Shown: positions 1 to 10,265 of the stretch, one piece after another
How the letters are laid out: each line of letters starts with the position of its first letter
Position numbering within the stretch: position 1 is the stretch's first letter
From: Gordionus sp. m RMFG-2023
Taxonomy: Eukaryota; Nematomorpha; Gordioida; Chordodea; Parachordodidae
Length of the DNA: 64,000 bases
Direction: 5' to 3'
NCBI RefSeq assembly: GCF_954871325.1
Contig: NC_088779.1
Coordinates: 20,524,846 to 20,588,845, forward strand
Translations under genes and position numbers: made by a program
Notes under the pieces: model-generated
Told to the model about the DNA's origin: nothing
Database searches by the model: none
The model's input: only the letters and a program-made list of their open reading frames with translations

Positions 1-49
1 CAGGGGAAAATTGGGGAAAAATAAGGAATTAAAATTTATAAAAAATATT

Positions 50-1492
50 TTATCGAGTCCTTTCTGCTTTAATTCTACGTCGCTGATGTGGTTTTTTTGA
101 GCCTTTTGGTTTTAAAACAGATAAAGTTTTATCTAATGAATGTAATTTATCTTTTCTTTGACTATTAAGTAAATTATTTAATGTATCATGACAATCTATC
201 GATTCGGGTATTAAATAATTGCGATATTCATTATTTAAAAAATATTCTCCTTTTCCTGAGAAGGATCTTTCAAATTCTTTTTCTTGTAACATTGTGATAT
301 CCTTAATTTTTTCGATTAATTCTTTTAAAGGACGTTGTTTCCGGTTTATATATGATTTTAAAACATGGTTTATAGATTCGCAGTTGTTATTTGTCCATAA
401 ACAATTTATTATTTTATTTTTTAGGGGAATGTAAACATGTTCATAAATTACTTTTTGAAATTTATTTTTTATATATGGCAAAAAAATATTTAAATTTTCA
501 TTATTACAATAATTGTATAAATCGTTTAATTTTTCATTATATATTTGGTCATTCCGAGAAAATAAAATCCCATTAAAAGAAAAAATATCCTGTATAATTT
601 TTTTAGACATAACAGCATTTACACCTTGTTTTTCCGACAAATATTTTCTTATATTGTCTTTTAAATGACGTGTGCATATTAAATGAGTATTAAATTTAAA
701 TATTTCCTGAATAGGTTTTACTATAGCCTTTTCTTGGTCACTATTAAATATGATATTTTTAATATTTATTTTATTTTTTAAAAATACAGAATGCAAATGA
801 GAGAAAAAAGTATGATAAGTGGTCATATCAGAATCTCCATGCAAATATATTGGTCCTAAAAATATAGGGGATTCATCTGTTTTATATCTATTAACTGCTA
901 TATGTTTAAATACTATAGCAGTTAGGTATAGATCACCCAAATTAAATGTTTTATCAACGCCTAATATACAGAAGTCAGATTGGTTTGACAAACAAATTAT
1001 CGATGGTGTTTTCTCTTTGATGTGAATTATTGATTGGAAAAATGGCGAAATATGTAGATCATTAGTAATTTGTAAAATATTATCCGCAAAATTTAGAGGT
1101 ACCTTTGTATCTTTTTTAAGTTTATAATTTAAGTTATAAATTTGTTTTAAATTTTTTGGTTTAATTGGGTCTTTTTGAAATATATAATTATTATAAATAT
1201 TGCGACATGTTTGATTGTCCTTTATTTGATTTCTAATGTTTGATAATAACTGATTTGAAGTCCGTACATAAGGATTTACAATCTTTTTGGAATTCCCATG
1301 GCAAGCGGGACCTGGCCATTGTCCTATATATTCAACTAAATATATATCTTTGAAATCGTAATTAGGCTTTTCAATAAAATTAATTTTTAAAATTCGGCGT
1401 TTATACTCTTTACTTCTCTTTAAAATACTATAGTATTTATAAAGAACAATTATATTTTTGGTTAAAGGTTGAGGTTCTATTTTTTTAAAATT
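50..1492 (-). CDS. MULE-domain DDE transposase
   Basis: Open for 481 codons on the minus strand, from just after the stop at 1,493-1,495 to the stop at 50. The start shown by ORF finding near 991 is a TTG, and the frame is open well upstream, so that start is an artefact. The catalytic triad is visible: Asp in GVDKTFNLGD, Asp in IFNSDQEKAI about 72 residues later, and Glu in NNNCESINHVLK about 120 residues after that. A CTRHLKDNI motif sits between the last two, as is usual for the MULE superfamily. The C-terminus is basic (GSKKPHQRRRIKAERTR). The upstream part (residues 1-160) carries the element's own N-terminal region and should bind the transposon ends. There are no internal stops, so activity cannot be excluded. 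Confidence 0.82.
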   Translation of the reverse strand, partial: NFKKIEPQPLTKNIIVLYKYYSILKRSKEYKRRILKINFIEKPNYDFKDIYLVEYIGQWPGPACHGNSKKIVNPYVRTSNQLLSNIRNQIKDNQTCRNIYNNYIFQKDPIKPKNLKQIYNLNYKLKKDTKVPLNFADNILQITNDLHISPFFQSIIHIKEKTPSIICLSNQSDFCILGVDKTFNLGDLYLTAIVFKHIAVNRYKTDESPIFLGPIYLHGDSDMTTYHTFFSHLHSVFLKNKINIKNIIFNSDQEKAIVKPIQEIFKFNTHLICTRHLKDNIRKYLSEKQGVNAVMSKKIIQDIFSFNGILFSRNDQIYNEKLNDLYNYCNNENLNIFLPYIKNKFQKVIYEHVYIPLKNKIINCLWTNNNCESINHVLKSYINRKQRPLKELIEKIKDITMLQEKEFERSFSGKGEYFLNNEYRNYLIPESIDCHDTLNNLLNSQRKDKLHSLDKTLSVLKPKGSKKPHQRRRIKAERTR

Positions 1493-1632
1493 CTAGAACC
1501 ACCTAGATGAGTGTCCTGCCTAAATAGGCCATCTTTAAAAATATACGGACCTTGAACAATATCATTATATATATTATAATATAATTTTCTTGAGCTTGAT
1601 TTTGAGCCTGTCCATGGCCCACAATCATCTAT
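1477..1632 (-). CDS. Linker block of the MULE polyprotein
   Basis: An open stretch between the OTU ORF and the transposase ORF, containing DDCGPWTGSKSSSRK and a following DGLFRQDTHLGG. It is on the same strand and clearly coding-like, because it links two parts of one element. Its frame closes at 1,477-1,479, while the transposase frame is already open from 1,492. A single frameshift, or a very short (26 nt) GT...AG gap, would explain the switch. I do not recognise a named domain; its Cys, Trp and Arg content suggests a small nucleic-acid-binding module, which is inference only. Confidence 0.55.
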   Translation of the reverse strand: MDDCGPWTGSKSSSRKLYYNIYNDIVQGPYIFKDGLFRQDTHLGGSRILKK

Positions 1633-1669
1633 ATATAAATTTTTATTCTTATAATTTGTAAAATTATTA

Positions 1670-2533
1670 TTAGAAATTAAAAAAATACATATTATATTTT
1701 ATACCTAAAGGTATTTCGCGCAATATATTATTGGGAGAAAGCAAAATTTTTATGGATTTTACAATTTTTAAAAAAAACCCATAGTTTGGATGACCTCCTT
1801 CGGCTATAATATTGTTTAAAAAAAAAGGTAAAGATTTTAATCCGATATCTTCGCTACATGGTTTTTTTAGAATATTTTCTATCGAAAATGATAAATCTTT
1901 GATGATATTGTTGGACAGTTGGGGTTTTTTTGTTAATGTATTAATATAATTATTTGGTATGAGAGATACAAAGTGATTGATTCTAATATTAAATATATCA
2001 TTTAGACATATGGTAGATGTCCACATGATTAAAATATGATACTTTAAACTCTGGCTTACACCCCTGCCATAAAGGATATCGGTAAAAGCCTTTAATGAAT
2101 TTGATGGGCAAAATACGTGAATTGGTTTGCCAAGAGCAGCACTTAATGCGCATATATGAATTTGCTCAGCCCAAACATTTATATTTAGAGCCAAATCGAG
2201 TATCTCATAATACTCATTCACCCATATATTTGGATTAATTTTATAGTTTTGGAAAAAATCAGGATGGTTTTTATCATAATATTGAGGATTCATAATTATT
2301 TCTATTGCCGTTATCAGTCTTAAAAAAATATGATGTGTTTGTGTTTTATATAACGACATTGAAACCGCCCGGTAAAAGCAATTATTATCAGATTCAATTT
2401 CCTGCGGAATATAATTTTCTAAGATTGGAGATTGCGCCATTTGTATAATTTTTTCACTTATAGAATCTTTTGATATTTTCTTTAACGTTATTGGTTGTGG
2501 CTCTCTTAATTTATTTTTTTCTATTAAGGCCAT
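1670..2533 (-). CDS. OTU-family cysteine protease domain (5' part of MULE coding region)
   Basis: An open frame of 287 codons starting at an ATG. The sequence DNNCFYRAVS around residues 49-58 matches the OTU catalytic block, with Asp49 and nucleophile Cys52. INHFVSLIP near residue 187 supplies the general-base His. The spacing of about 135 residues between Cys and His is normal for OTU domains. OTU enzymes cleave ubiquitin or similar modifiers from proteins; in transposons the substrate is unknown. A pyrimidine-rich stretch ending in CAG lies just upstream of the ATG, so an earlier exon is possible. The frame ends at a stop at 1,670, but a GT...AG intron of roughly 76 nt starting about 60 nt before it would join the ORF in frame to the next conserved block. 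The catalytic residues are intact, so a working protease is plausible. Confidence 0.8.
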   Translation of the reverse strand: MALIEKNKLREPQPITLKKISKDSISEKIIQMAQSPILENYIPQEIESDNNCFYRAVSMSLYKTQTHHIFLRLITAIEIIMNPQYYDKNHPDFFQNYKINPNIWVNEYYEILDLALNINVWAEQIHICALSAALGKPIHVFCPSNSLKAFTDILYGRGVSQSLKYHILIMWTSTICLNDIFNIRINHFVSLIPNNYINTLTKKPQLSNNIIKDLSFSIENILKKPCSEDIGLKSLPFFLNNIIAEGGHPNYGFFLKIVKSIKILLSPNNILREIPLGIKYNMYFFNF

Positions 2534-2760
2534 AGCTGGATCTCTTTTTAATCTGCAAAAAAAGAAAAAATTAATTTTTTTTCATCTTGAGTAAATAAAA
2601 AGAACGAAGATAACCCTAAATCAAATAAGATTTTTATAAAATGTAACCATATCAAGGTTTTATTAAATTGACTAAATAAAATTTCTTGATATCAAATAAA
2701 ATTGCCAAAATCTTTGATTTCCAATTTGGATGTATGAAAATGTGAGTGCTCTGTCTGAAC
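2534..2760. other. Non-coding flank between MULE and hAT-like element
   Basis: No coding or structural signal apart from a possible splice acceptor just before the OTU ATG. It probably contains the 5' leader and end of the MULE. The last eight bases (2,753-2,760, GTCTGAAC) are the target duplication of the next element. Confidence 0.5.
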
Positions 2761-2911
2761 CAGGGTTGCCAGGTCAAAATTTTCAAATTGTGGGAGAAAT
2801 TAGGTATTTTGTGGGAGAAATGTAAAAATTGTGGGAGAAATTGCTAAAAAAAATTTTTTGGGATTTAGAATTGACTTAGTTATCCACTTATTATTTTTTA
2901 TAAATATAAAA

Positions 2912-3206
2912 TCTAATCTATTTTCCAAAATAAAATAGTTAATTATTTTTCAAAATAAAATAGCTAACTTTTTTAAAAATAAAATAGCTAACTTTTTTTC
3001 AAAATAAAATAGCCAACTTTTTTTCAAAATAAAATAGCCAACTATTTTTCAAAATAAAATAGCCAACTATTTTTCAAAATAAAATAGCCAACTATTTTTC
3101 AAAATAAAATAGCCTAACTATTTTTCAAAATAAAATATCCAACTCTTTTTCAAAATAAAATAGTTAACTATTTTCCAAAATAAAATACCCAACTATTTTT
3201 CAAAAT
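2912..3206. repeat. 25-bp minisatellite, about 11 copies
   Basis: Tandem copies of a roughly 25-bp unit with core CAAAATAAAATAGCCAACT and T-run spacers, varying by a few bases per copy. It lies near the left end of the hAT-like element and looks like internal expansion of the transposon. No spacers of unique sequence are present, so it is not a CRISPR array. Confidence 0.9.
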
Positions 3207-3411
3207 AGGTAATTACTGTACGACACAAAATTTCTTAGAGTACTATCTTTATTATTAAAAAAACATATTGATTTATTATAATATATTAATTTTGTGTAAA
3301 AATAATAACCAACGATCTTTTTTAAATACAAAAGAATGTAAACAAGATATAATTTTATAAAAAATTGTAATTTTACAATGTAAAAAAATAAATGGGGGAA
3401 GGGAATATGAT

Positions 3412-3795
3412 ATTTTGAGGTATCAAAAATCTTCAAAGCATAAATCAGTACAGGGCATTCTATCAACATCTATCTCAAAACAAAAATATTCTTCAAAAAT
3501 AAGAAATAATATAGATGCAACTACAGTTGCGGAAATGGTAAATACCTATCATGCAGTACAACATTCAGAGAGTTACTCAACATCTCAATGTTGGTAGAAT
3601 CTTTCCCCATAATATTTAACGACTAATATAAATGAATAGAATACTTTGTAGAACACAAAATGAGCAAGGCTATCAACAATGTTTTAGGATATAAATCCAG
3701 AAGGTCAATTTTTGACGATTTGAAAGATGTGCAAACATTTGCAATTCTAACAGATGCATCTAATAAGGAGATATCAAAACATTTCCCTTGATCCT
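3412..3795 (+). pseudogene. hAT transposase fragment
   Basis: A plus-strand open stretch of about 60 codons reading DATTVAEMVNTYHAVQHSES, followed after frame changes by pieces resembling LTDASNKG and a phenylalanine-rich FPLIL tail. This order (conserved YH..HS region, then a D-A-S-N-K-G block) is seen in hAT transposases of the group related to domesticated zinc-finger MYM and KRAB proteins. At least two frame interruptions and the loss of the rest of the enzyme make it non-functional. The assignment rests on remembered family patterns only. Confidence 0.5.
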
Positions 3796-4580
3796 CCCCT
3801 ATTTCAACAAAATTAATGTCATTTTAATAAAACTATTAAAAAAATTTTCTCCATATATGAAATATCCAAAGACATAGCTAACCATATATAATGGTAAATA
3901 TGGCAGATTTGGCATTACCAATGAATTGCATGGTAGCTTTCTGATCTGATAATTCCTCAGTGAATTTGGCAAAAACCAGAGTGTATTTACAGAATTGAGT
4001 CAGCATAATGTTGGTTGACAGGTTCCTCCTAATACGCGCCATCGTAGAATTTTAAAATACAAACCTTTAAAAAATAAATAGATTATAAAAGCTGTCCTAT
4101 TTGAAAATAATTTTCAAAAATAAATGGCAGAAGTATATTTAGGAATTTTACATATAGGAAATCTACTATATGCTGTTAATATGCAGTTGCAATCAGAAGA
4201 ATATAATTTAATAAAGGCTCACTAAATTATGCTGCAGAAATACCAAAGTAAGAATATTACTATTATCGGATAATTATTAATAAGATTTAATATGATGTCA
4301 TGTTTGAGGAGATTGTAATGCTTCTTTATTTTTATGATTTGCCAAAATATTCAAAATATTAATTTTACAATGTAAAAAATAAATTTATTTGATTTTATGC
4401 AAATGTATAAATAAGATTTTATAAAATATAGAAAGTCAAATAGTTATAGTTAATTATATTTTATATGAGATTTAAATAATGGAACTAAACGTTTACCGTC
4501 GTTATTAAGATATTTATAAAAATCCTGGCATGACATTTTATAATTTTGTTTAACCATTAACTCGGCCTCTTAGTATATCT

Positions 4581-5179
4581 TAAGCTTAGATTAAAGATGA
4601 TTAAGATAATAATATTTTCTAAGATGAGTTCCACTTTCATTGCTAATTTTTAAAAATATTACTTCTAATATTAATAATATATTTTTTAATATATAATAGT
4701 ACATAAGCAGTTTATATTGAAAATAATTTTTCTTTTTATATATTTAATTATAACATTTTATTGTCCAAAAAACAACATCAATATTGGAAACTAATGCTTT
4801 AACCTCAAAACAATCTAAATCTCACCTAGAAGATAACTATCATGGTATATATAAATAAAAATATAAAATATGTATAATATTTAGGATTTTTTAAGCTTAG
4901 ATTAAAGATGATTAGGATAATAATATTTTCTAAGATGAGTTCCACTTTCATTGCTAATTTTTAAAAATATTACTTCTAATATTAATAATATATTTTTTAA
5001 TATATAATAGTACATAAGCAATTTATATTGAAAATAATTTTTCTTTTTATATATTTAATTATAACATTTTATTGTCCAAAAAACAACATCAGTATTGGAA
5101 ACTAGTGCTTTAACCTCAAAACAATCTAAATCTCACCTAGAAGATAACTATCATGGTATATATAAATAAAAATATAAAA
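4581..5179. repeat. Tandem duplication, 288-bp unit, period 311 bp
   Basis: Positions 4,581-4,868 and 4,892-5,179 are nearly identical, with only a handful of substitutions, such as AAG/AGG and ATCAATA/ATCAGTA. The duplication lies wholly inside the hAT-like element, so it arose in the transposon, and recently given the few differences. Confidence 0.92.
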
Positions 5180-5543
5180 AAAGCACTAGTTTCCCATACT
5201 ATTCTAACTTCAAATTTTGAAAATGTCGAATGGATTGGATTGGATGGAGAATTTAAAATTAGCGGAAAAATAAAATAAAAGAACTAGACATATTTTTCGA
5301 ATAAATATTTAAAATTTATTTTAAAAATATAAAAATAATCAAATACTGTCTCTCAAAATTATTATTTATATATTAAAAACATTAAAATGCTAAAAAAAAA
5401 ATTGTGGGAGAAATTAAAAAATTGGAGATTGTGGGAGATTTCTAATTGTGGGAGTTTTGTGGGAGTGAGATGTATGTGGGTAAACTAAAAAATTGTGGGA
5501 GACTCCCACTGATGGGGGGAGGCATGGCAACCCTGGTCTGAAC

Positions 5544-6215
5544 CCTTGTGCGAATATTCAGAGTCGGCACACAACATTGGGTAAAATTAATATTTTTTAA
5601 AACAATTCAAAAACTACCCTACCAGTCTAATTTCCTAATAAAAACAGCGATTTGTCAAATTTTATTAAATTATGGCCCTAGAATGATATTATATAGTTCC
5701 ATATTGTTTTTTTAAATAATGGTCACCAGAACTCCAAATGATAAATATTTTTACGGTGAATTCTTAAATTAAATATAAGATTAATTTTAATAAAAAATTT
5801 GTATCTGTTATTTTAACTAAATTAAGTTTTTTCTGGGCACCGAACCTGAATCCCAACCTGGTTCAGATATTTTTTGCAAATAAACTCGAACCCTTTTTTA
5901 ATAGGGTCACAGCATGTAACAACCTATGTATCTTTATTTGAATAAAAAGTAAAAACCATAATAAAATAATTGACTATATTTTGTGGATCATTTCATAGGT
6001 AAAGAAAATATGAAGAGTAAATGAATATTAACCTTAGCATCCTCCATTGTGAATATGAATTCGAAAAAAAATTGATGATATGTAATAAATAAATGATTAT
6101 ATTTTGAAGTGAATTGTGATTGTGAATATGAATTCGAAAAAAAAATTTATGATGTGTAATAAATGATTATTTTGAAGTGAATTGTGATTGATATTATGTT
6201 ATTTTAATTTTTAAC
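5544..6215. other. Non-coding AT-rich DNA with a short tandem duplication
   Basis: No coding signal. A roughly 70-bp unit with TGTGAATATGAATTCGAAAA is tandemly duplicated at about 6,049-6,190. A weak palindromic GAACC/GGTTC-type repeat near 5,840-5,925 resembles the ends of other hAT-type repeats in the window. Confidence 0.6.
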
Positions 6216-6221
6216 TATTAA

Positions 6222-6395
6222 TACTTTTTGAATCCTTTTGCCGCCTGGCTGGCATCTTAAAATTTGAGTTTTATTTTTTTTAATATTAATAACTTCCGTT
6301 TTTTACATATTTTTTTTTCTCATAATAGCATAACTTTCAATTGTATTTCCCTCCCTTTCCTTTTTTTCCCCAAAAGAAATTAAATAATAAAAATA
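6222..6395. repeat. Dispersed repeat, inverted copy at about 10,090-10,260
   Basis: The stretch from CCTTTTGCCGCCTGGCTGG through AATAACTTCCGTTTTTTAC to a pyrimidine tract matches, in reverse complement, the interior of the long-inverted-repeat element at 8,582-10,906. It is probably a solo piece of the same transposon family. Confidence 0.7.
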
Positions 6396-6779
6396 TTATT
6401 TGTTTCCATCTTTTTTTTCAAAAGTAATCATAATTTTCATTTATTTCTATAAAAATCTATCATGTTTTCTTTCCAAGATGTCACAAATCTATACTTTTTA
6501 TGCTATCTACTAAATTATAAAGTATCAAAGCTACCAACCGATTTATCAATTCTCATATTTTGAGATTGCCCTATATCGCTTAGAATTAAAACAGAAATAA
6601 TGCTAAAAAAAATCCTCAAACGTCGAGAATAAATACTCAACTTTCAGAAAATACTGAATATAATTTTTTAGAAATATTTCCGTTATTTTAGCGGCAGGGT
6701 TATTTTTGAAAATTTAAACAAAAATTATTTGGGAATTTTTTTCCGGTTTTTTTTCAAGGATTTATTTTCCCCTATATTT

Positions 6780-7110
6780 AATTTAAAACTTAAAAAATGG
6801 GTGTATTTGCATCTAGATCCATTTAAAAAGTGTATTTTAACAACTCTGGGGATCATATATATAAAATAATAGTTTGTATAATTCTTTATAAATTTGATAA
6901 TATATAAAATATTTTTAAATATAGAATCGGCTCAAACGGCTTATTGAGCCGCACTAGTCTGAGCCGTTTTTTACGACTACGGCTCGAGTTCAGGGTCAAT
7001 AAAACTCGACTATTTAACTATACTACCCTGAACCGGATTCAGAGATTTTTCACTGAACTCTCACCCGAACCCATTTTTTTAGAAGGGGGGTTTACAACTC
7101 TGATATATAT
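6780..7110. mobile_element. Composite of two hAT-type repeat ends
   Basis: The first part ends in TTTTAACAACTCTG (6,840-6,853), the right terminus of the hAT family seen whole at 53,476-54,798. It abuts a GAGCCG-rich hairpin repeat (6,930-7,080) of the TAGTGTTGTTAAA family. The same junction recurs in reverse complement at about 8,270-8,331, so one insertion was copied or the composite itself has moved. Confidence 0.6.
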
Positions 7111-7182
7111 TGATGAAATATATTCGATATTCTAGAAATATTGGATAATTATGATTATCCTATATAATTTTTTAATACAATA

Positions 7183-7405
7183 AGGCAAAATTTATTACAC
7201 GCATTCAAAAATATTATTTTTATTTTTTATAATAAAAAAATTAAAAATTTTTAAATAAATATGGCGAAATTTATTAAACACATTCAAAAATAATATTTTT
7301 ATATTTTATAATAAAAAAATTAAAAATATTTAATAGAATATGGCGAAATTTATTAAACACATTCAAAAATATTATTTTTAAATTTTATAATTAAAAATTT
7401 AAAGA
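7183..7405. repeat. 78-bp tandem repeat, three copies
   Basis: Three head-to-tail copies of a unit beginning GGCGAAATTTATTAAACAC and containing CATTCAAAAATATTATTTTT, at about 7,183, 7,261 and 7,340. No coding potential. Confidence 0.85.
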
Positions 7406-7627
7406 CGCCATCTAGCGGATAGAATATTATTTCTTTTACTTTAATAAATAAAAAATGTTATGAGCAATTTTAATTTTATAAAAGTATTGAAGCTAAAATA
7501 TCTAATAGATAATTTTTTACACCTGTCCAAACCTTTATCTTATTTATAAACTAATTAATTCTTAATTAATATTAGGAAAGTGAAAACCCACTGGAAAATG
7601 TTTGGAAATTTAATACATAAATATAAG

Positions 7628-7790
7628 CCGAGCGATATTTAGTAATAAAAAATTTATTATGTAATTAGCCGAGCGTAATTTAAATAATAAATGATTTATT
7701 ATGTGGTTAACCGAGCGATATTTTCTAGCCGAGCGATATTTAGTAATAAATGATTTATTATGTGGTTAGCCGAGCGATAAATAGACCCAC
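7628..7790. repeat. About 41-bp tandem repeat with GCCGAGCGATA core
   Basis: Four or more imperfect copies of GCCGAGCGATATTTAGTAAT followed by a TAAATGATTTATTATGTGG-type tail. One copy is shortened. The GC-rich core stands out in the AT-rich background. Function unknown. Confidence 0.8.
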
Positions 7791-7825
7791 CCGTAATTAT
7801 ATTGTTAAAAATTTATTAAGATTAT

Positions 7826-8064
7826 CAGAGTTGTATAAAAGGTTTCTGTACCTATATCTATATACTATTTCAGAGGTATCTGTATCTGTTTTATAGATAC
7901 TTTAAAGATACTTTTAGGATACATTTTGATATACTTTTATTTAACGCATTTTTATCTAAAAAATAAAAATATTTAATTGCAAATTTTATCTCATATGTAT
8001 GAGCATATAATTATATATATATATATATTATAAAAATATTAAGACTAAAATATATATATATAAT
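7826..8064. mobile_element. Left end of a hAT element (outer layer of nest)
   Basis: Begins CAGAGTTGTATAAAAGG and shares its following 230 bp, including ACGCATTTTT and CATATGAGCATATAATT-like stretches, with the complete hAT at 53,476. It is interrupted at 8,065 by the next layer. I could not find the matching right terminus beyond 11,440, so this copy is truncated or very decayed. Confidence 0.65.
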
Positions 8065-9337
8065 TAGAGATCTGCAAAGTTAGGCCCGTACCAAGCCCGG
8101 CCCGATCTATTTAAAATAATCGGGTTCGGGCCGGGACTAGTGTTGTTAAATAGTTGAGTTTTATCGACTCTGAACTCGAGCCGTAGTCGTATAATACGGC
8201 TCAGACTAGAGCGGCTCAATAAGCCATTTGAGCCGACTCCCGAGCCGATTTTATATTAAAAATTATATTATATATAAAAGATATCAAATTTATAAAGAAT
8301 TATACAAACTATTATTTTATATATATAATAGAGTTGTTAAAAGTTATTTTTTAAACGGATCTAGGTGCAGATACAAATACATCGTCTAAAAATGGATCTA
8401 GATGCTGAAATATACAATTTTAAAGATACATCTAGATACAGATACAAATTTTTGCATACTAATATACAGGGTTCGCCGTTGTTCTTGAACAGATACAACA
8501 GATATAATATTGATCTGTAAATATATTTGGATTTATTTAGGGGATATATTATATGCCACAAGCTAAGAATCCGTTTAATATATTATTTGGTGTTACTGTA
8601 ATTATATATTTTAACCGACCCATAACAGCTTTATTACCCCAAGGTGACATATATTATAAACATCGTTATTGCGTGGTGACTTCTCTATAGATTTCAGATA
8701 AATTTTATTTTATAACAAATACATTAAGGAACATATGTGCCAAATTTGAATCCTGAGGATATGTATATTTTAGTAAAAGCAAAATATACTAGAGAATGAT
8801 TTTTAAATTTTTTGGGTAAAAAACAGTTTTTTGACAAAATAGAAAAACCAGGTAAGTTTTTTAAAAGATGAACATAGGTATGAAATTAGATATAAAAATA
8901 CATCTACACACCAAATTTAAAATCTTTGTGCTCAAGGGTTAAAAAATTATTCGCGTTAACATTGTTACCCCGTCAATCGCTTTACCCAGGTCTCCCCTAC
9001 ATAGAGAAAATTTTTTAAGAGATATATAATATAATATAACATGATATTGCATCAAACTTTAAAATTTATTTAAAATTATCTCATAAGAATTCAAGTAAAA
9101 TTTCTTTTACCTGAGATTATACCTATATAAATCCTGCATAATAATTTAATTGTGTGATAAATCAATTGAAATTGACGCAATAATTTGTTTTTTATTAATA
9201 TATTTTCGAATATTATAATTTTATATATGTATAAATAATGTAAAAAATATTAAATAAACAATATTATATAAACAATATTATATAAACAATTTAAATAGTA
9301 TAATACATAAATTATTTATTCCCAAATATTATCGGTA

Positions 9338-9690
9338 ATAGTAAAAAGATTCACATCCCACGAATTTAACGACAGCGTCTGTTTAAGAACGGATGAAGAC
9401 ATCTTATTTCTCTTCTTAGTCATTGTATCGACAGCTCTAGAGAAAGTTCTTTCACTTGATACGGATGTAGTTTGTTGTGCCATAAAATCTTTAGCTCATC
9501 GTTTCCGGGTGCACAGTCTGGTGCTTCTTCAAATTCGCTAAAAAAAATAAAGTATAAATTTATAAATTAACTCAATACTTGTAGCTGTACTAGCCTGATA
9601 ATGTTTATCACACAAATTACATTTACGTCTTGTTTTTTTTGGTGTAGTCTGGAAACTATTTTTAAAATTATAATTCTCCAATCAAATGGA
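9338..9690 (-). pseudogene. hAT transposase remnants: BED finger and hATC domain
   Basis: On the minus strand, RRKCNLCDKHY near 9,660-9,620 has the CxxC spacing and context of a BED zinc finger. About 100 bp further in transcription order comes TTSVSSERTFSRAVDT, then a KRNKMSSSVLKQTLSLNSW block and a stop. This is the hAT C-terminal dimerisation signature (S-S-E-R-x-F-S). The catalytic middle of the enzyme is missing between them, so this is an internally deleted copy. It lies in the core of the long-inverted-repeat element. Confidence 0.7.
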
Positions 9691-10089
9691 TCTAGATAAA
9701 TTATCAAGGTCAGAACCGAATACTGAATTATTAAGCATTTCCTAAATAAAATATAATTAGGAGGATATTTTATAAATTATTATCAGAATAATAGAATTAT
9801 CCATAAATTAAAAAAATTAAAATTTTTACAAAATAAATTTATGAAAATTATAATAAACACCGGAGTATTGAAAGGTTAAAATTATTAAAGTCTACCTCTC
9901 CATTGGAAATAATAGAATCATCCATAAAATAAAAAAATTAATATTTTTATTGATAATTTTGTATATAAGAAAATTAAAAAAATTAATATTTTTATTGAAA
10001 ATTTTGTATATAAGAAAATATTTAAAAAAATATAAAATTATAAATATGAAAATTTTTTAACAAAAAATAAATATTTTTATTATTTAAAA

Positions 10090-10265
10090 TAATCTAATTT
10101 TTGGGGGGAAAAAAAGGAAAGGGAGGGGAGGGAATAGAATTGGATTGGAAGTTAAAAAAAAACAAAAAATAAGTAAAAAACGGAAGTTATTAATATAAAA
10201 AAATAAAACTTAAATTTTAACATGCCAGCCAGCCGGCAAAAGGATTCAAAAGAAGAATAGAAATA
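10090..10265. repeat. Inverted partner of the repeat at 6,222-6,395
   Basis: Contains a GGGAGGGGAGGGAA purine tract, AACGGAAGTTATTAATAT and CCAGCCAGCCGGCAAAAGG, the reverse complement of the block near 6.3 kb. Within the core of the long-inverted-repeat element. Confidence 0.7.

Larger units (their letters stand above)
1..2600 (-). mobile_element. Mutator-like (MULE) DNA transposon carrying an OTU protease domain
   Basis: This minus-strand block reads, in transcription order, OTU cysteine protease domain, a conserved linker, then a MULE-type DDE transposase. Such a fusion or co-occurrence is the signature of a subset of Mutator-like elements. Coding sequence is open over most of about 2.5 kb with only two frame changes. 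The first can be read as a short intron and the second as a frameshift or an exceptionally short intron, so the copy looks young or nearly intact. I could not define terminal inverted repeats: the downstream end is at or beyond the left edge of the window, and the upstream end lies somewhere before the hAT-like element that starts at 2,761. Base use is as AT-rich as the surroundings. Confidence 0.8.
2761..5535. mobile_element. hAT-like element with perfect 8-bp target duplication
   Basis: Ends are CAGGGTTGCCAGGTCA on the left and GGCATGGCAACCCTG on the right, flanked by identical 8-bp duplications GTCTGAAC (2,753-2,760 and 5,536-5,543). An 8-bp duplication and CAG...CTG ends are typical of hAT transposons. 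Both subterminal regions repeat a GTGGGAGAAAT-type motif. Inside are a transposase fragment, an 11-copy minisatellite and a 311-bp tandem duplication. A 403-bp MITE at 31,273-31,675 and a fragment near 43,715 share its ends. Confidence 0.85.

Noticed and set aside
2912-3206. Regular 25-bp repeats that could suggest a CRISPR array
   Set aside because: Units are directly adjacent without unique spacers, and the DNA is eukaryotic; it is a minisatellite inside a transposon.
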